A stretch of DNA of 64,000 nt from Desulfobacteraceae bacterium UBA5616 (lineage in GTDB: Bacteria > Desulfobacterota > Desulfobacteria > Desulfobacterales > UBA5616): contig DIKO01000022.1 of the NCBI GenBank assembly GCA_002423615.1, positions 23,487 through 87,486 on the forward strand, written 5' to 3'. Made by a program: the position numbers and the translations under genes. The notes below the pieces were generated by a model. That model saw only the letters and a list, made by a program, of their open reading frames with translations. It did no database searches and was not told the DNA's origin. Below are positions 27,081 through 35,303 of the stretch, piece after piece (the first letter of the stretch is position 1; each line of letters starts with the position of its first letter).

Positions 27081-28095
27081 ATGAAGTGGGACAACAGATT
27101 TAACGGAATTATTGGGATGTAAATACCCTGTTATGCAGGGTGCTTTAACCGGAATCGGGACCTGGGAGTTTGCCGCTGCCTGTTCCAATGCCGGAGCGGA
27201 TGGCTGCATTACGGCGGCTGTTTACAAGACTCCGGAAAAACTTCGGGAAGCCATAAAAAAAATCCGAGCTGTGACCCATCACTTCACCGTCAACATATCC
27301 ATCGGGGCCTGCCCGAATATCGACGGGATGTTCGATGTCTGTTTTGAAGAACAGATCCCGGTCCTGGAAACGGCCGTCTATAAGCCCGATGCGTATGTGA
27401 AGCGAATCAAGCAATCCGGCGTGAAGTGGATTCACAAGGGGGCCACGCTGCAATTCTGCAGACATGCCGAAGAGATGGGTGCGGACGCCGTTGTCTTGAT
27501 TGGAACGGAAGGCTTTGGGATTAAAAACATAAAGCAACTGCCGACATTTACTTCCCTTTGCTGGGCGAGAGACCAGATCAGTGTGCCGTTTTTGATCGGC
27601 GGCGGCATCGGAAACGGCCGGACCATGGCGGCTGCCCTCGCGGCCGGGGCAGACGGCGTCTATATCGGTTCGGCCATCATGGCAACCCACGAATGCGCGA
27701 TTTCGGAACGGGTGAAACAGAATATAATCCTGGCCCAACCCGATGAACCCTATAGAATCAGAGAACTGACCGCGCCTCCCGACCCGGAGGCTTATGCTGA
27801 ATTGATGGCAAAAAGAGATTCCATGGATTTGAACAAGTGGATCCGCGCCGTGGAAGCCACTTTCTTGAAGCTGAAAGACAAGAAAAAGACGACGGGAGAA
27901 AAAACCATCTGGGAGGAAGGGGCTGAAGGGCTCGGTGAAGATCCCTATGCGGAAGGCTCTACAAAAGGGCCCTTTTCCTTTTCAAGCGCCTATATCAACC
28001 AGATTGTAAGCGTAAAAGACTTTATCGAGAATATGGTGAAAGAAGCGGAAGAAATTTTACAGGCATTTGCACGACGTCACCAGTTGTTATCTTAA
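27081..28095 (+). CDS. Second nitronate monooxygenase-family flavoprotein, with an apparent N-terminal frameshift
   Basis: ATG 27081, with AGGGGA nine bases upstream, reads MKWDNR and then hits TAA at 27120-27122. One base must be skipped near 27099-27101 (ATTTA read as ATTA) to give the family's usual opening LTELLGCKYPVMQGALTG, which is open from TTG 27112 to the stop. The rest is intact: ADAVVLIGTEGFG, VPFLIGGGIGNGRTMAAALA and GADGVYIGSAIM are the FMN phosphate elements. Length without the first ten residues is 327. The extra T could be a sequencing error, a true mutation, or the protein may start at TTG 27112 (little harm expected). It is a different subfamily from the gene at 24865. Confidence 0.78.
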
Positions 28096-28190
28096 GCCGG
28101 TTGGTACCATAGGATAGATGAGATCGGCCGCTTCTCCAGGAAACCCATGGGTCATCGAAAAGAAATGAGCGCAATGACGGAAAAAAACCG

Positions 28191-28988
28191 ATGAAAGACA
28201 TCAGAGACGACATATTCCGGGAAATTATGGACAGATCCGTGACCGCTGTGATCCTTGCCGATGATGCCGGTATTATTGCCGGAACAAAAGCGGCCTTTGA
28301 AAAGGCGTCGGAGCTGGGGTTAACCGTGGACTATATGGTGGAAGAAGGCAGGTCCGTAAATCCGGGAGATGAAATCACCCGTTTCAGTGGTGGACCCAAA
28401 CAGATTGCCCAGGCAGAAGAACTCATGATGGGGTGCATGGCCAAACCCTCGGGTGTCGCCACCGCTGCCGGTAGATGTGTTAAGGCGGCGGATGAAAAGG
28501 TCAGGATCGTCTGCGGCTCCTGGAAAAAAATGCCTGCCGAAATAAAGGAGGCCTTAAGAAGCGCCATCGTTGTGGGTGGCGCGGATTTCCGCATCTGCAG
28601 CCCGCCTTTCATTTATCTGGATAAAAACTATGTGCGTCTGCTGGGAGGCGTTGAAATGACGCTTGAAGCCGTCTGTCGCCTGACAGATTATAAAAAAGTC
28701 ATTCAGATTAAAGGCGATCAGAAGGATATCGCATGGGAAGCCACTATCGCTGCACGAGGCGGTGCAAACATCATCTTCATCGACAGCGGAAACCATGAGG
28801 ATATAAATACCGTATCCATGGAACTTTGCAGAAACGGCTTAAGAGGGAATGTGAAAATCGCTTTCGGCGGCAATGTTAAAATAGAGAACATCGTGACCCT
28901 GAAAACCAGGAATGTGGACATCCTGGACATTGGAAAGGAAATCATCGATGCACCGCTGCTGGACATGAAAATGGAAGTAATAAATTAG
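28191..28988 (+). CDS. NadC/ModD-like phosphoribosyltransferase-family protein, divergent
   Basis: 265 residues. The overall pattern is that of quinolinate phosphoribosyltransferase (NadC): LGLTVDYMVEEGRSVNPGDE in the N-terminal domain, MMGCMAKPSGVATAAGRCV, then a TIM-barrel ending IAFGGNVKIENIVTLKTRNVD. The substrate-binding motif RKTxPG of real NadC is replaced by CGSWKKMPAEIKEA, and the following His-Arg is FRICS. It is therefore unlikely to be the housekeeping NadC. It starts an uncharacterised gene set (ferredoxin-BFD, LarA-like, MoaB-like). A role on a nicotinate-like or other modified base is conceivable; the function is not known. Confidence 0.65.
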   Translation: MKDIRDDIFREIMDRSVTAVILADDAGIIAGTKAAFEKASELGLTVDYMVEEGRSVNPGDEITRFSGGPKQIAQAEELMMGCMAKPSGVATAAGRCVKAADEKVRIVCGSWKKMPAEIKEALRSAIVVGGADFRICSPPFIYLDKNYVRLLGGVEMTLEAVCRLTDYKKVIQIKGDQKDIAWEATIAARGGANIIFIDSGNHEDINTVSMELCRNGLRGNVKIAFGGNVKIENIVTLKTRNVDILDIGKEIIDAPLLDMKMEVIN

Positions 28989-29015
28989 CCTATTGCCTTT
29001 AATTATGAGGTTCCC

Positions 29016-29570
29016 ATGAAAGTTGTCCATTTTGTATCGGTTGTCGACCCCCGGAAATGCAACGGGGACAGATTGTGTGAAGGCCTGTGCCCGGCCGGGG
29101 CCATCAAGGTGGTCGAGAAAAAAGCCCGGGTCGATGCAACCCGGTGTGTGGCCTGCGGCAAATGCGCGGATGTCTGCAGGGAAGAGGCCGTTACCTTGAT
29201 CCGGCGGGATGACCCCATGGCGATCGGATTTAATGTGGCTGCTGTTGATCCGGCAAAGGTTCAGGAACTGTGCATGAAGGCCTCCCTCCTGCCGGATCTT
29301 CTGGTCTGCGCCTGCACCGGCACCCTGGCCGGGGAAGTCGCGGCAGCCGTTATCAGTGGTGCAAGGTCGCCGGAAGATATCGTTGCCAGGACCGGGGCCG
29401 GTTCCGGGTGCGGCATTTATTGCATGGGCGTTGTTTTCAAGCTGTTCCAGGCCGCCGGCATCAGGATTCCCGAAGACCCGCGGTGGAACAATCTCCCCTT
29501 GACCGCGGCGGATGTTCCGGAGGTGGTGAGCGAAAAATATCCGGCGTATTATTTCCGGGGAAGAATATAA
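29016..29570 (+). CDS. Ferredoxin with 2x[4Fe-4S]-like motifs plus BFD-type [2Fe-2S] domain
   Basis: 184 residues. Residues 8-70 form a dicluster ferredoxin: PRKCNGDRLCEGLCPAGA (non-standard spacing) and TRCVACGKCADVCREEA, where the usual Pro after the last Cys is Arg. Residues 95-145 are a bacterioferritin-associated-ferredoxin (Fer2_BFD) domain with VCACTGTLAGEVAAAV and GAGSGCGIYCMG, four cysteines for a [2Fe-2S] cluster. It could shuttle electrons to the neighbouring enzymes. Gaps to both neighbours are short (27 and 15 bases), indicating co-transcription. Confidence 0.82.
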   Translation: MKVVHFVSVVDPRKCNGDRLCEGLCPAGAIKVVEKKARVDATRCVACGKCADVCREEAVTLIRRDDPMAIGFNVAAVDPAKVQELCMKASLLPDLLVCACTGTLAGEVAAAVISGARSPEDIVARTGAGSGCGIYCMGVVFKLFQAAGIRIPEDPRWNNLPLTAADVPEVVSEKYPAYYFRGRI

Positions 29571-29585
29571 AACAAGGAGAAGATC

Positions 29586-30881
29586 ATGCTGCAACCAGCC
29601 GTCTTGCCGCCTGCCGTCATGCCCTCGATTTACGGGCCCCCGCCGAGAAGAACCCGTCCCGCCCATCTGCCGGGCATGGTCTCCGTGGGGGTGACCGAAC
29701 TGTTTCCGGAAATGGCCAGGGGTTTTCTGCAGGGCGAGGGGATCGAAGCCGTTCGCTCGGCGACAAAAAAGGCCCTGGCTGATGTGGACATGCGTAAAAT
29801 CAAACCGGAAGACAAGGTCAACATCCTCTGCTCGGAACACGGGTTTTACATCCTGGAAGGCCTGCATTACCGGGAAATGCTAAAGGCCCTCGGCGATGAG
29901 GTGTTCGACCGGACCGGATGCAGGAATATCCGGTATGTTCTGGCGTCGGGGATGGGAATAAAAGAGACAGACGAGGTGATCGATTATTTCGATCTTAAAG
30001 AATACTTCAATTTCAGGACCAGGACAACGCATCCATTTGACGCGGCCGTTGCCATTGAAACTGAAATCGGAACCCTTTACGGCCTTAAAAAAGTCCATGG
30101 AAATTTCTCAAACCGGAGCGCCAATTTTCTCCAGAAGGCCATATTCGATTCTCCCTTTGTTCAGGAAAAGTTTGTTTTCGCCTGCATCCTGAGAAGCACG
30201 CCGGACGGCATCACCGGCGTAAACGCGGATAATGATCTGTATCGGCTGGACCGCAGGATTTCAAAGGAACTGCTGCGGGACTACGGCAAAGTTCTCCGGT
30301 TGGTGGGAGAAATCGACGAATGCATCGCCGTATGGGATGCGGGACGATGGGGATATTACATCCACGCCGGCGGCATCGCCTTCGGGTGCCTGGAAAACGG
30401 CCGGTACGACGCCTTTGACCTGGACATTCCTTCGGCCATGGGGTTCCATGACACCCTCGAGAAGTATTTCAAGGGGGAAATCAAAGCCCTGGACACCATC
30501 ATGAACATCAACCCGGCGATCAGGGCGGTGGTCATCAACCAGGCGTGGCCGGGTCTTCCCATCAGCGATGTGCCCAGACATGTCCCCACCGTTGTCGTGG
30601 GAAGAGACCAGGCGGACCTGTTGAACCTGGATTCCACGAACCCGGATTTCATGAACCACGCCGTGATTTCCGACACCTTGGAAACCGCCATGGAATTTGC
30701 GCATAAAATTGCCGGAACCGACAAGGTCATCGTATTTGACGGCAGTTTCGGCTACTTCACGGTCAGCCGGACCATGGCGGATTCTCTGATGGAAAAGGCT
30801 GGGCATGTCGGCAGACAGGTTGAAGAACATTACCTGCCCCTGTGGCTGAAGCAGCGGGGATTGAATAACTGTGATGAGTGA
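29586..30881 (+). CDS. Uncharacterised protein, possibly distant LarA/DUF2088-like
   Basis: 431 residues, strong ribosome binding site AAGGAG. I do not recognise it firmly. Two places recall nickel-dependent lactate racemase LarA: KVNILCSEHGF followed by NIRYVLASGMGIKETDEVID (compare the ATG-H-R region), and the C-terminal DTLETAMEFAHKIAGTDKV (compare TLDEAMEKA). The nickel-binding His residues and the cofactor-binding Lys of LarA are not evident, so even if related it need not be a racemase. No signal peptide or membrane segment is seen. It lies between the ferredoxin and a MoaB-like gene; its stop shares one base with the next ATG. Confidence 0.5.
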   Translation: MLQPAVLPPAVMPSIYGPPPRRTRPAHLPGMVSVGVTELFPEMARGFLQGEGIEAVRSATKKALADVDMRKIKPEDKVNILCSEHGFYILEGLHYREMLKALGDEVFDRTGCRNIRYVLASGMGIKETDEVIDYFDLKEYFNFRTRTTHPFDAAVAIETEIGTLYGLKKVHGNFSNRSANFLQKAIFDSPFVQEKFVFACILRSTPDGITGVNADNDLYRLDRRISKELLRDYGKVLRLVGEIDECIAVWDAGRWGYYIHAGGIAFGCLENGRYDAFDLDIPSAMGFHDTLEKYFKGEIKALDTIMNINPAIRAVVINQAWPGLPISDVPRHVPTVVVGRDQADLLNLDSTNPDFMNHAVISDTLETAMEFAHKIAGTDKVIVFDGSFGYFTVSRTMADSLMEKAGHVGRQVEEHYLPLWLKQRGLNNCDE

Positions 30882-31822
30882 TGCGTGAGGAGTGGAAAGT
30901 GATCGGGGAACAGCAAAGTTCAAAAAAATATGATTTGTTAAGAAAAACTGAATTGAGAATTGAAAACGTCCGGCTGAATAAGGCAAACCTGACGGATATT
31001 GCGGCCTGCACGGCCGATGTCCTGGGGATCGCCCGCAATGACGTTCTGGTGGTGGACTACCGTGACGGCGCCCTCACCCTGGATATTCTCAACAGTCGCC
31101 TCAACGCCCATCAAATCGTCGGGAAAAAGGAGTTGCTGTTCAGAGATCTGGGCATGGTTCCGGGAGTGACCCTTTCGATGAATACGTCATTGCGGTCCGA
31201 CGGCATGCTGGGATGGATCGCCCTGGATGAAGCCCCGGCAAAACAGGCCCTGCACAAGTCGGAACAGATGATCTCCCGGATTCTGGAAAACATTTCAAAA
31301 CGGGTCATCGTCTTTTCTTCCGGAGCGGAAGTCGAAAGCCGGCAGATCCAGGACACCAACACCCCTGCCGTAATCAGGCGACTGGAAGCCGAAGGCTACA
31401 GCGTAACCAGCGGGGGAACCTTGAAAGACGACCGGGTATATATCTCCGCCAGATTGCGGGAAACCGCCGATTATGGGGGATACGGCCTTATTGTCACCAC
31501 CGGCGGCGTGGGGGCGGAAGATAAGGACCACACGGTGGAAGCGATAGCGGCACTGGATCCACAAGCGGTTACGCCGTATATCTGTCATTTCACGATCGGA
31601 ACCGGCCGGCATGTCAAGGACGGCATCCGGATCGCCGTGGGGGAATATAACGGTACGATGATCATCGCCCTGCCCGGACCCAACGATGAGGTGAAAGCCA
31701 GCCTGGATATCCTCGTGGACGGGCTTAAAAACAAGGCTGACAAGTCAATTCTGGCGAACCAACTTGCCGATCATCTGAAAACCCAGTTAAGAGAAAAAAT
31801 GTCGGGGGGCCACACCCATTAA
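30881..31822 (+). CDS. MoaB/MogA/CinA-type molybdopterin-binding domain protein
   Basis: 313 residues from ATG 30881 (TGATG overlap with the previous stop). The first ~20 residues arise from the low-complexity DNA GTGATGAGTGATGCGTG and may not be coding; a TTG start near 30934 is an alternative. The C-terminal half (about 140-270) is a MoaB/Mog-like domain with VIVFSSGAEVESRQIQDTN, LIVTTGGVGAEDKDHTVEA (the GGxG...DxT motif) and IIALPGPNDEVKASLD. The N-terminal half is not recognised. The protein ends in a short His-rich tail GGHTH. Such domains bind molybdopterin or ADP-ribose-like nucleotides; the substrate here is unknown. Confidence 0.68.
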   Translation: MREEWKVIGEQQSSKKYDLLRKTELRIENVRLNKANLTDIAACTADVLGIARNDVLVVDYRDGALTLDILNSRLNAHQIVGKKELLFRDLGMVPGVTLSMNTSLRSDGMLGWIALDEAPAKQALHKSEQMISRILENISKRVIVFSSGAEVESRQIQDTNTPAVIRRLEAEGYSVTSGGTLKDDRVYISARLRETADYGGYGLIVTTGGVGAEDKDHTVEAIAALDPQAVTPYICHFTIGTGRHVKDGIRIAVGEYNGTMIIALPGPNDEVKASLDILVDGLKNKADKSILANQLADHLKTQLREKMSGGHTH

Positions 31823-31850
31823 ATTTATGGACTTGACAATGGAGGGCGAC

Positions 31851-32642
31851 ATGGGTTTCAAGGAAAATCTTTTAAGGAAAATCGAAATCGACCGGATCGC
31901 CGCAAAGATCCTGGCCTCCATCGGTCCTCCGGACAGCGAATTGAAAATGGATAAGGAGGCCGTTCGTCGCCTCCTTGAAATGAGCCCCTACCGGCATCAA
32001 AAGGAGCGAGACCTGGATCTCTATATTTTCGACCCGGAAGGTGCCAAAAGCAAAATCCTGGTTCTGGACAACGAACTGCCCCTGTATCGCACCACGCCGG
32101 AAGATGTGGGATTGCGAAGAAGCCCGACCCTCAAGGAAATGATCAGCATCCGGAATGCGTTGAAGATCCTAAACGATGCCGATGTTAAAATGTCCAAAAA
32201 GGAAAAGTCCGTGGAAGTCCTTAAAAACGACTGTATCGGATTGCTGGATCTTTCCTTCGGGACATCGGATATCGAGGGCATCGCCCAAGACGGAATCAAG
32301 TCCCTGGAAAGAGGATACGTGGACGGGGTCCTGGAAGCGCTGTTGCTGCTGTGCGAAATTCTGGGATTCACACCGGTTCCCGGGTCGATAAAGCCCGGCC
32401 ACCATGAGATTATCGGGAAACTGGAGAAAAACGAAAAAGGGGGGTATGTCCTGGGTCCGGCGGTGATGTACAATAAAATGGACAATTCCCTGAAAATGGT
32501 TTCAGGCGGAATTTCCGGGGCCGGTGCAAAAATCCTCGATGCATTGAAAGCCGTTTCATCGGGAGACGAAAAGGCGGACATGGAGGGATCTGCGGTTTTT
32601 CATCATCTGGCCGGCAAGGTCGAGATCAGGCATCTTCCATGA
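31851..32642 (+). CDS. Uncharacterised protein, last gene of the NadC-like/ferredoxin set
   Basis: 263 residues from ATG 31851, chosen because GGAGGG lies five bases upstream; an in-frame ATG at 31827 lacks such a site. I do not recognise the family. The sequence is soluble, rich in Lys, Glu and Leu, mostly helical in appearance, with a Gly-rich stretch VSGGISGAGAKILDA near residue 225 and no cysteine pairs or membrane segment. It lies 28 bases after the MoaB-like gene on the same strand, so it probably works in the same unknown process. Confidence 0.6.
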   Translation: MGFKENLLRKIEIDRIAAKILASIGPPDSELKMDKEAVRRLLEMSPYRHQKERDLDLYIFDPEGAKSKILVLDNELPLYRTTPEDVGLRRSPTLKEMISIRNALKILNDADVKMSKKEKSVEVLKNDCIGLLDLSFGTSDIEGIAQDGIKSLERGYVDGVLEALLLLCEILGFTPVPGSIKPGHHEIIGKLEKNEKGGYVLGPAVMYNKMDNSLKMVSGGISGAGAKILDALKAVSSGDEKADMEGSAVFHHLAGKVEIRHLP

Positions 32643-32712
32643 ATTCAGGAAAAGAACTCATTCAATAACGGGTCCCGGAGAATGCAGCTGCCTCCCCCGG
32701 GTTATCCTTGCC

Positions 32713-34026
32713 TTATAATACCGGAGTTCCGGGTAACTGCCAGGATGCGTCCTTTTTACCCAGCCGGTCCAAGAGTTCGTAAGCCGAATCGATGGCGAGT
32801 TCAATGCCTACCCCGGTACCGCCGGATTCGGCCCCGCACAGATAGAGTCCGGGAACGGCGGTTTCGACGCTTAAGCGGTTTTTCCCCACCTGTCCCACGC
32901 TTTGCCCCAGGCCGATGATGGCCCCGTTCTCTCCGACCATGCGGTGCAGATTCTCCGGGGTGGTCACATGCCGCCACATGATGGCTTCCTCGAGTCCGGG
33001 TAATATCCTTCCCGCCGTATGGACCACGATTTCCTCGAGCCTTTCCATGTCCGGGGCCCCGTAGGGAACCCATACACCGGCGGTGAGAAGCTGCCTGCCC
33101 TCAGGCGCGCATTCCGGGGAAAAATTCGACGGCACCGGCATGAAGAGGTTGACCTCATCGGGGAATTTTCCGGCTAAAAGGTCCTCTTCATTTTTCCGGG
33201 GATCGAAATTGGCGATGTGGGTGATCAACCGGTGATCGGTGACCCGGTGTTTCAAGGCCATCCGGACGATGAGCATGCTGTAGGAATAGGTCATGCCCTC
33301 CACATGCCTGCGGGTGTCTTCCGGGAGAGTCCCCTCAGGCAGGAGGTCCAGCAGCGTGCGTCGTCCGTCTGCGTTGGACACCACAATGGGGGCCCGGTGG
33401 GCGGCATTCTTCGATCGCACGCCCTGGGCCCGGCCGTTTTCGACGATGATCCCGGTGACCTCGCTTTTCGTCAGGATATCCCCGCCGTTTTTCCGGATGC
33501 CGTCGGCCAGGGCTTCGGACACGGCGCTGCAACCCCCGGCCGGATAACCGCTGGCCCTGGAACGGGCTTCCTCCCGTAGACACCGGATGAATTCTCCGGT
33601 ACTGGACCGGTAATCCGGGACGCAGACATAAACCATGGTGATATTGTTGATGCAGGACAATGCCAAAGGATCGGTAACGCCCTTGCCGGTGACGTAGGTC
33701 CGCAGATCCACATCATCCAGTTTCCGGGAAGCCGCGTTGTCCATCTGGACCATTTCCCGCATCAGGGACATGAGCCTGGTGAACTGGTCCTGGGGGATCC
33801 GCCCCTCAAGGCCCCTGGGGAATGCGAAAATTTCCCCTTTATAACTCGTCATCGGGCGGACGTGTTTCCAACTGATCTCGCCGTCCTTGCCCACGGCGGC
33901 GTTTTTTTCGACGATCAGGATTTTTTTACCCAAAACACCGCCGGCAAGGGCGGCAAAGGCAAGCCCCCCGATACCCCCGCCGATGACGATGGCGTCATGG
34001 TTTACATTTTCTGCTGTAACGGACAT
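32713..34026 (-). CDS. FAD-dependent oxidoreductase, phytoene desaturase/CrtI-like
   Basis: 437 residues from ATG 34026, with AAGGAG ten bases upstream; the longer open frame has unrelated residues before it. The N-terminal dinucleotide fold is HDAIVIGGGIGGLAFAALAG with VEKNAAVGKDGEIS after it. The C-terminal FAD motif is LYLCGAESGGTGVGIELAID. The family includes carotenoid desaturases and isomerases, prolycopene isomerase-like proteins and retinol saturases. The next gene downstream of nothing else, but just upstream lies a gene for a membrane protein with aromatic-rich helices. A lipid or isoprenoid substrate is plausible. Confidence 0.8.
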   Translation of the reverse strand: MSVTAENVNHDAIVIGGGIGGLAFAALAGGVLGKKILIVEKNAAVGKDGEISWKHVRPMTSYKGEIFAFPRGLEGRIPQDQFTRLMSLMREMVQMDNAASRKLDDVDLRTYVTGKGVTDPLALSCINNITMVYVCVPDYRSSTGEFIRCLREEARSRASGYPAGGCSAVSEALADGIRKNGGDILTKSEVTGIIVENGRAQGVRSKNAAHRAPIVVSNADGRRTLLDLLPEGTLPEDTRRHVEGMTYSYSMLIVRMALKHRVTDHRLITHIANFDPRKNEEDLLAGKFPDEVNLFMPVPSNFSPECAPEGRQLLTAGVWVPYGAPDMERLEEIVVHTAGRILPGLEEAIMWRHVTTPENLHRMVGENGAIIGLGQSVGQVGKNRLSVETAVPGLYLCGAESGGTGVGIELAIDSAYELLDRLGKKDASWQLPGTPVL

Positions 34027-34142
34027 TCCATCATTTCTCCTTTTTGGTGAAGTCAGGCTGTTAGCACAATTATTGTTGAGATTCGAGTCCTGCCGGTGTT
34101 GAATATTTATCCGCCTTGACCAGACGCCTGTCAGGCCGCCCG

Positions 34143-35109
34143 CTACCCCCATGCTCCATCCCGGCTCCATCCCGGCACCATCCGGCAGATCATCAAACAT
34201 TCCAAGCCGAAGGGCAGGTACCCGCCGTAACCCAGCACCGGCATTTCAAACACATGGAACCGGTCCACAAAGGGCACGGCGTATGTCCATTTCGCGAGGC
34301 TATGAAAGTTCCACATCTCCCAGAACAGGCCGCAGATCAGGGCGGACCAGGGTCCCAGGACCACCTCCCGCCAGTCTCCGTGTTGCAGTGAGGAAAAAAT
34401 ATGGGGTCTTCCGGACAGAACCTGGATGGCGGTGACGGTCAGCAGCGGCGACACCCACAGCAGGGGAAAGAGAAAGTCCGGCAGCACCCCGATTAAAAAA
34501 AGTCCTGCGCCGGAAAGGATCAATATGGCTACCGCAATAGATCGATGCCGGCATGGACGAAATGCCGGAAACCGGGAAAGACCGCTGTTCACCCTTTCAA
34601 AAGAGGCCAGCCATCGGTATGTGCTGTAAACCGCCGGCAGCACCGTGGAGAAGGAAAGAGACGCAAAGGCCATATATTCCATTGCGGTGAAGCGTTCAAC
34701 GCCCTGATAATGCCAGTTCTGGACGAAACGGTTCAGGTACTCGAAAAACCACCAGAAAAAGGAACTGAGGAAAAACAGGGCGATAAATCGAAAAGGGAAT
34801 TCCACAACCGGGCATGTCCCTGAACGGGAAAAGCAAAGGGCGTTAACCGTGAGAATGTACCCCATCCACAACACCGGGAAAGTGTGACGCTGAAAGGCGG
34901 AAAACCACTGGAACCGGTTCCATGCCATGATCCATGCAAAAACCAGGATGAGAAGACCGAACATATTTTGCAAGGGGCGGAAATTCGAGAAGCCGGTTTA
35001 TATCCATGCCGGCGGCAAGGCTGCCGGCCAGGGGCAGCCCGATGAGCATGGCGGCGATCAGGATCAATCCTGCCGGGGCGGATTTGATGAAATTTGCCTG
35101 TAAGTTCAA
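34143..35109 (-). pseudogene. Multi-spanning membrane protein of unknown function, apparently frameshifted
   Basis: The N-terminal part (TTG 35109) reads a first membrane helix GLILIAAMLIGLPLAGSLAA then INRLLEFPPLAKYV, and this frame then goes off into unrelated sequence. From about 34955 a different frame continues the membrane protein with FGLLILVFAWIMAWNRF, WWFFEYLNRFVQNWHYQG, and FGLECLMICRMVP near the end. Joined, it is ~320 residues with seven to eight helices and many Trp/Phe residues. Either a one- or two-base error lies near 34945-34965, or the gene is inactive; a shorter protein could still start at ATG 34973. The family is uncharacterised to me. It precedes the desaturase-like gene in the same direction. 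Confidence 0.6.
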
Positions 35110-35193
35110 ACCGGTTCCATCCTGTCAAGCCAAAGGGTATTTTTCAATTAAAAATTCAAGATAGGGAAAAACAGGTTCCGGATCAACAGATTA

Positions 35194-35222
35194 TTGACCT
35201 TGGCGGCCAAACATCATACATT
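35194..35222 (+). promoter_or_regulatory. Promoter of the ABC-F gene
   Basis: TTGACC (35194-35199), a 17-base spacer and TACATT (35217-35222), about 80 bases before the start codon at 35304. Confidence 0.5.
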
Positions 35223-35303
35223 CGGGCTGCATTCGCCAAAAGGCATCCACCGGCTGGGGAAAAAGCAATAACGAGGAATTAGAAGGGCCCGGTACGATTA
35301 ATC

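Noticed and set aside
27081..27122. Selenocysteine recoding as the explanation for the interrupted second nitronate-monooxygenase-family gene
   Set aside because: The interrupting codon is TAA and the family sequence continues in another frame, so a one-base shift, not UGA recoding, is needed.
30871..30905. GTGATGAGTGATGCGTGAGGAG-like sequence as a repeat array
   Set aside because: Only two imperfect copies of the short unit are present; it resembles intergenic filler seen between genes and is too short to call a repeat element.
34843..35109. UGA readthrough in the split membrane protein
   Set aside because: The two halves are in different frames, so recoding of a stop cannot join them.
35094..35282. 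62-residue open frame before the ABC-F gene
   Set aside because: It overlaps the predicted promoter, has no ribosome binding site and unremarkable composition.
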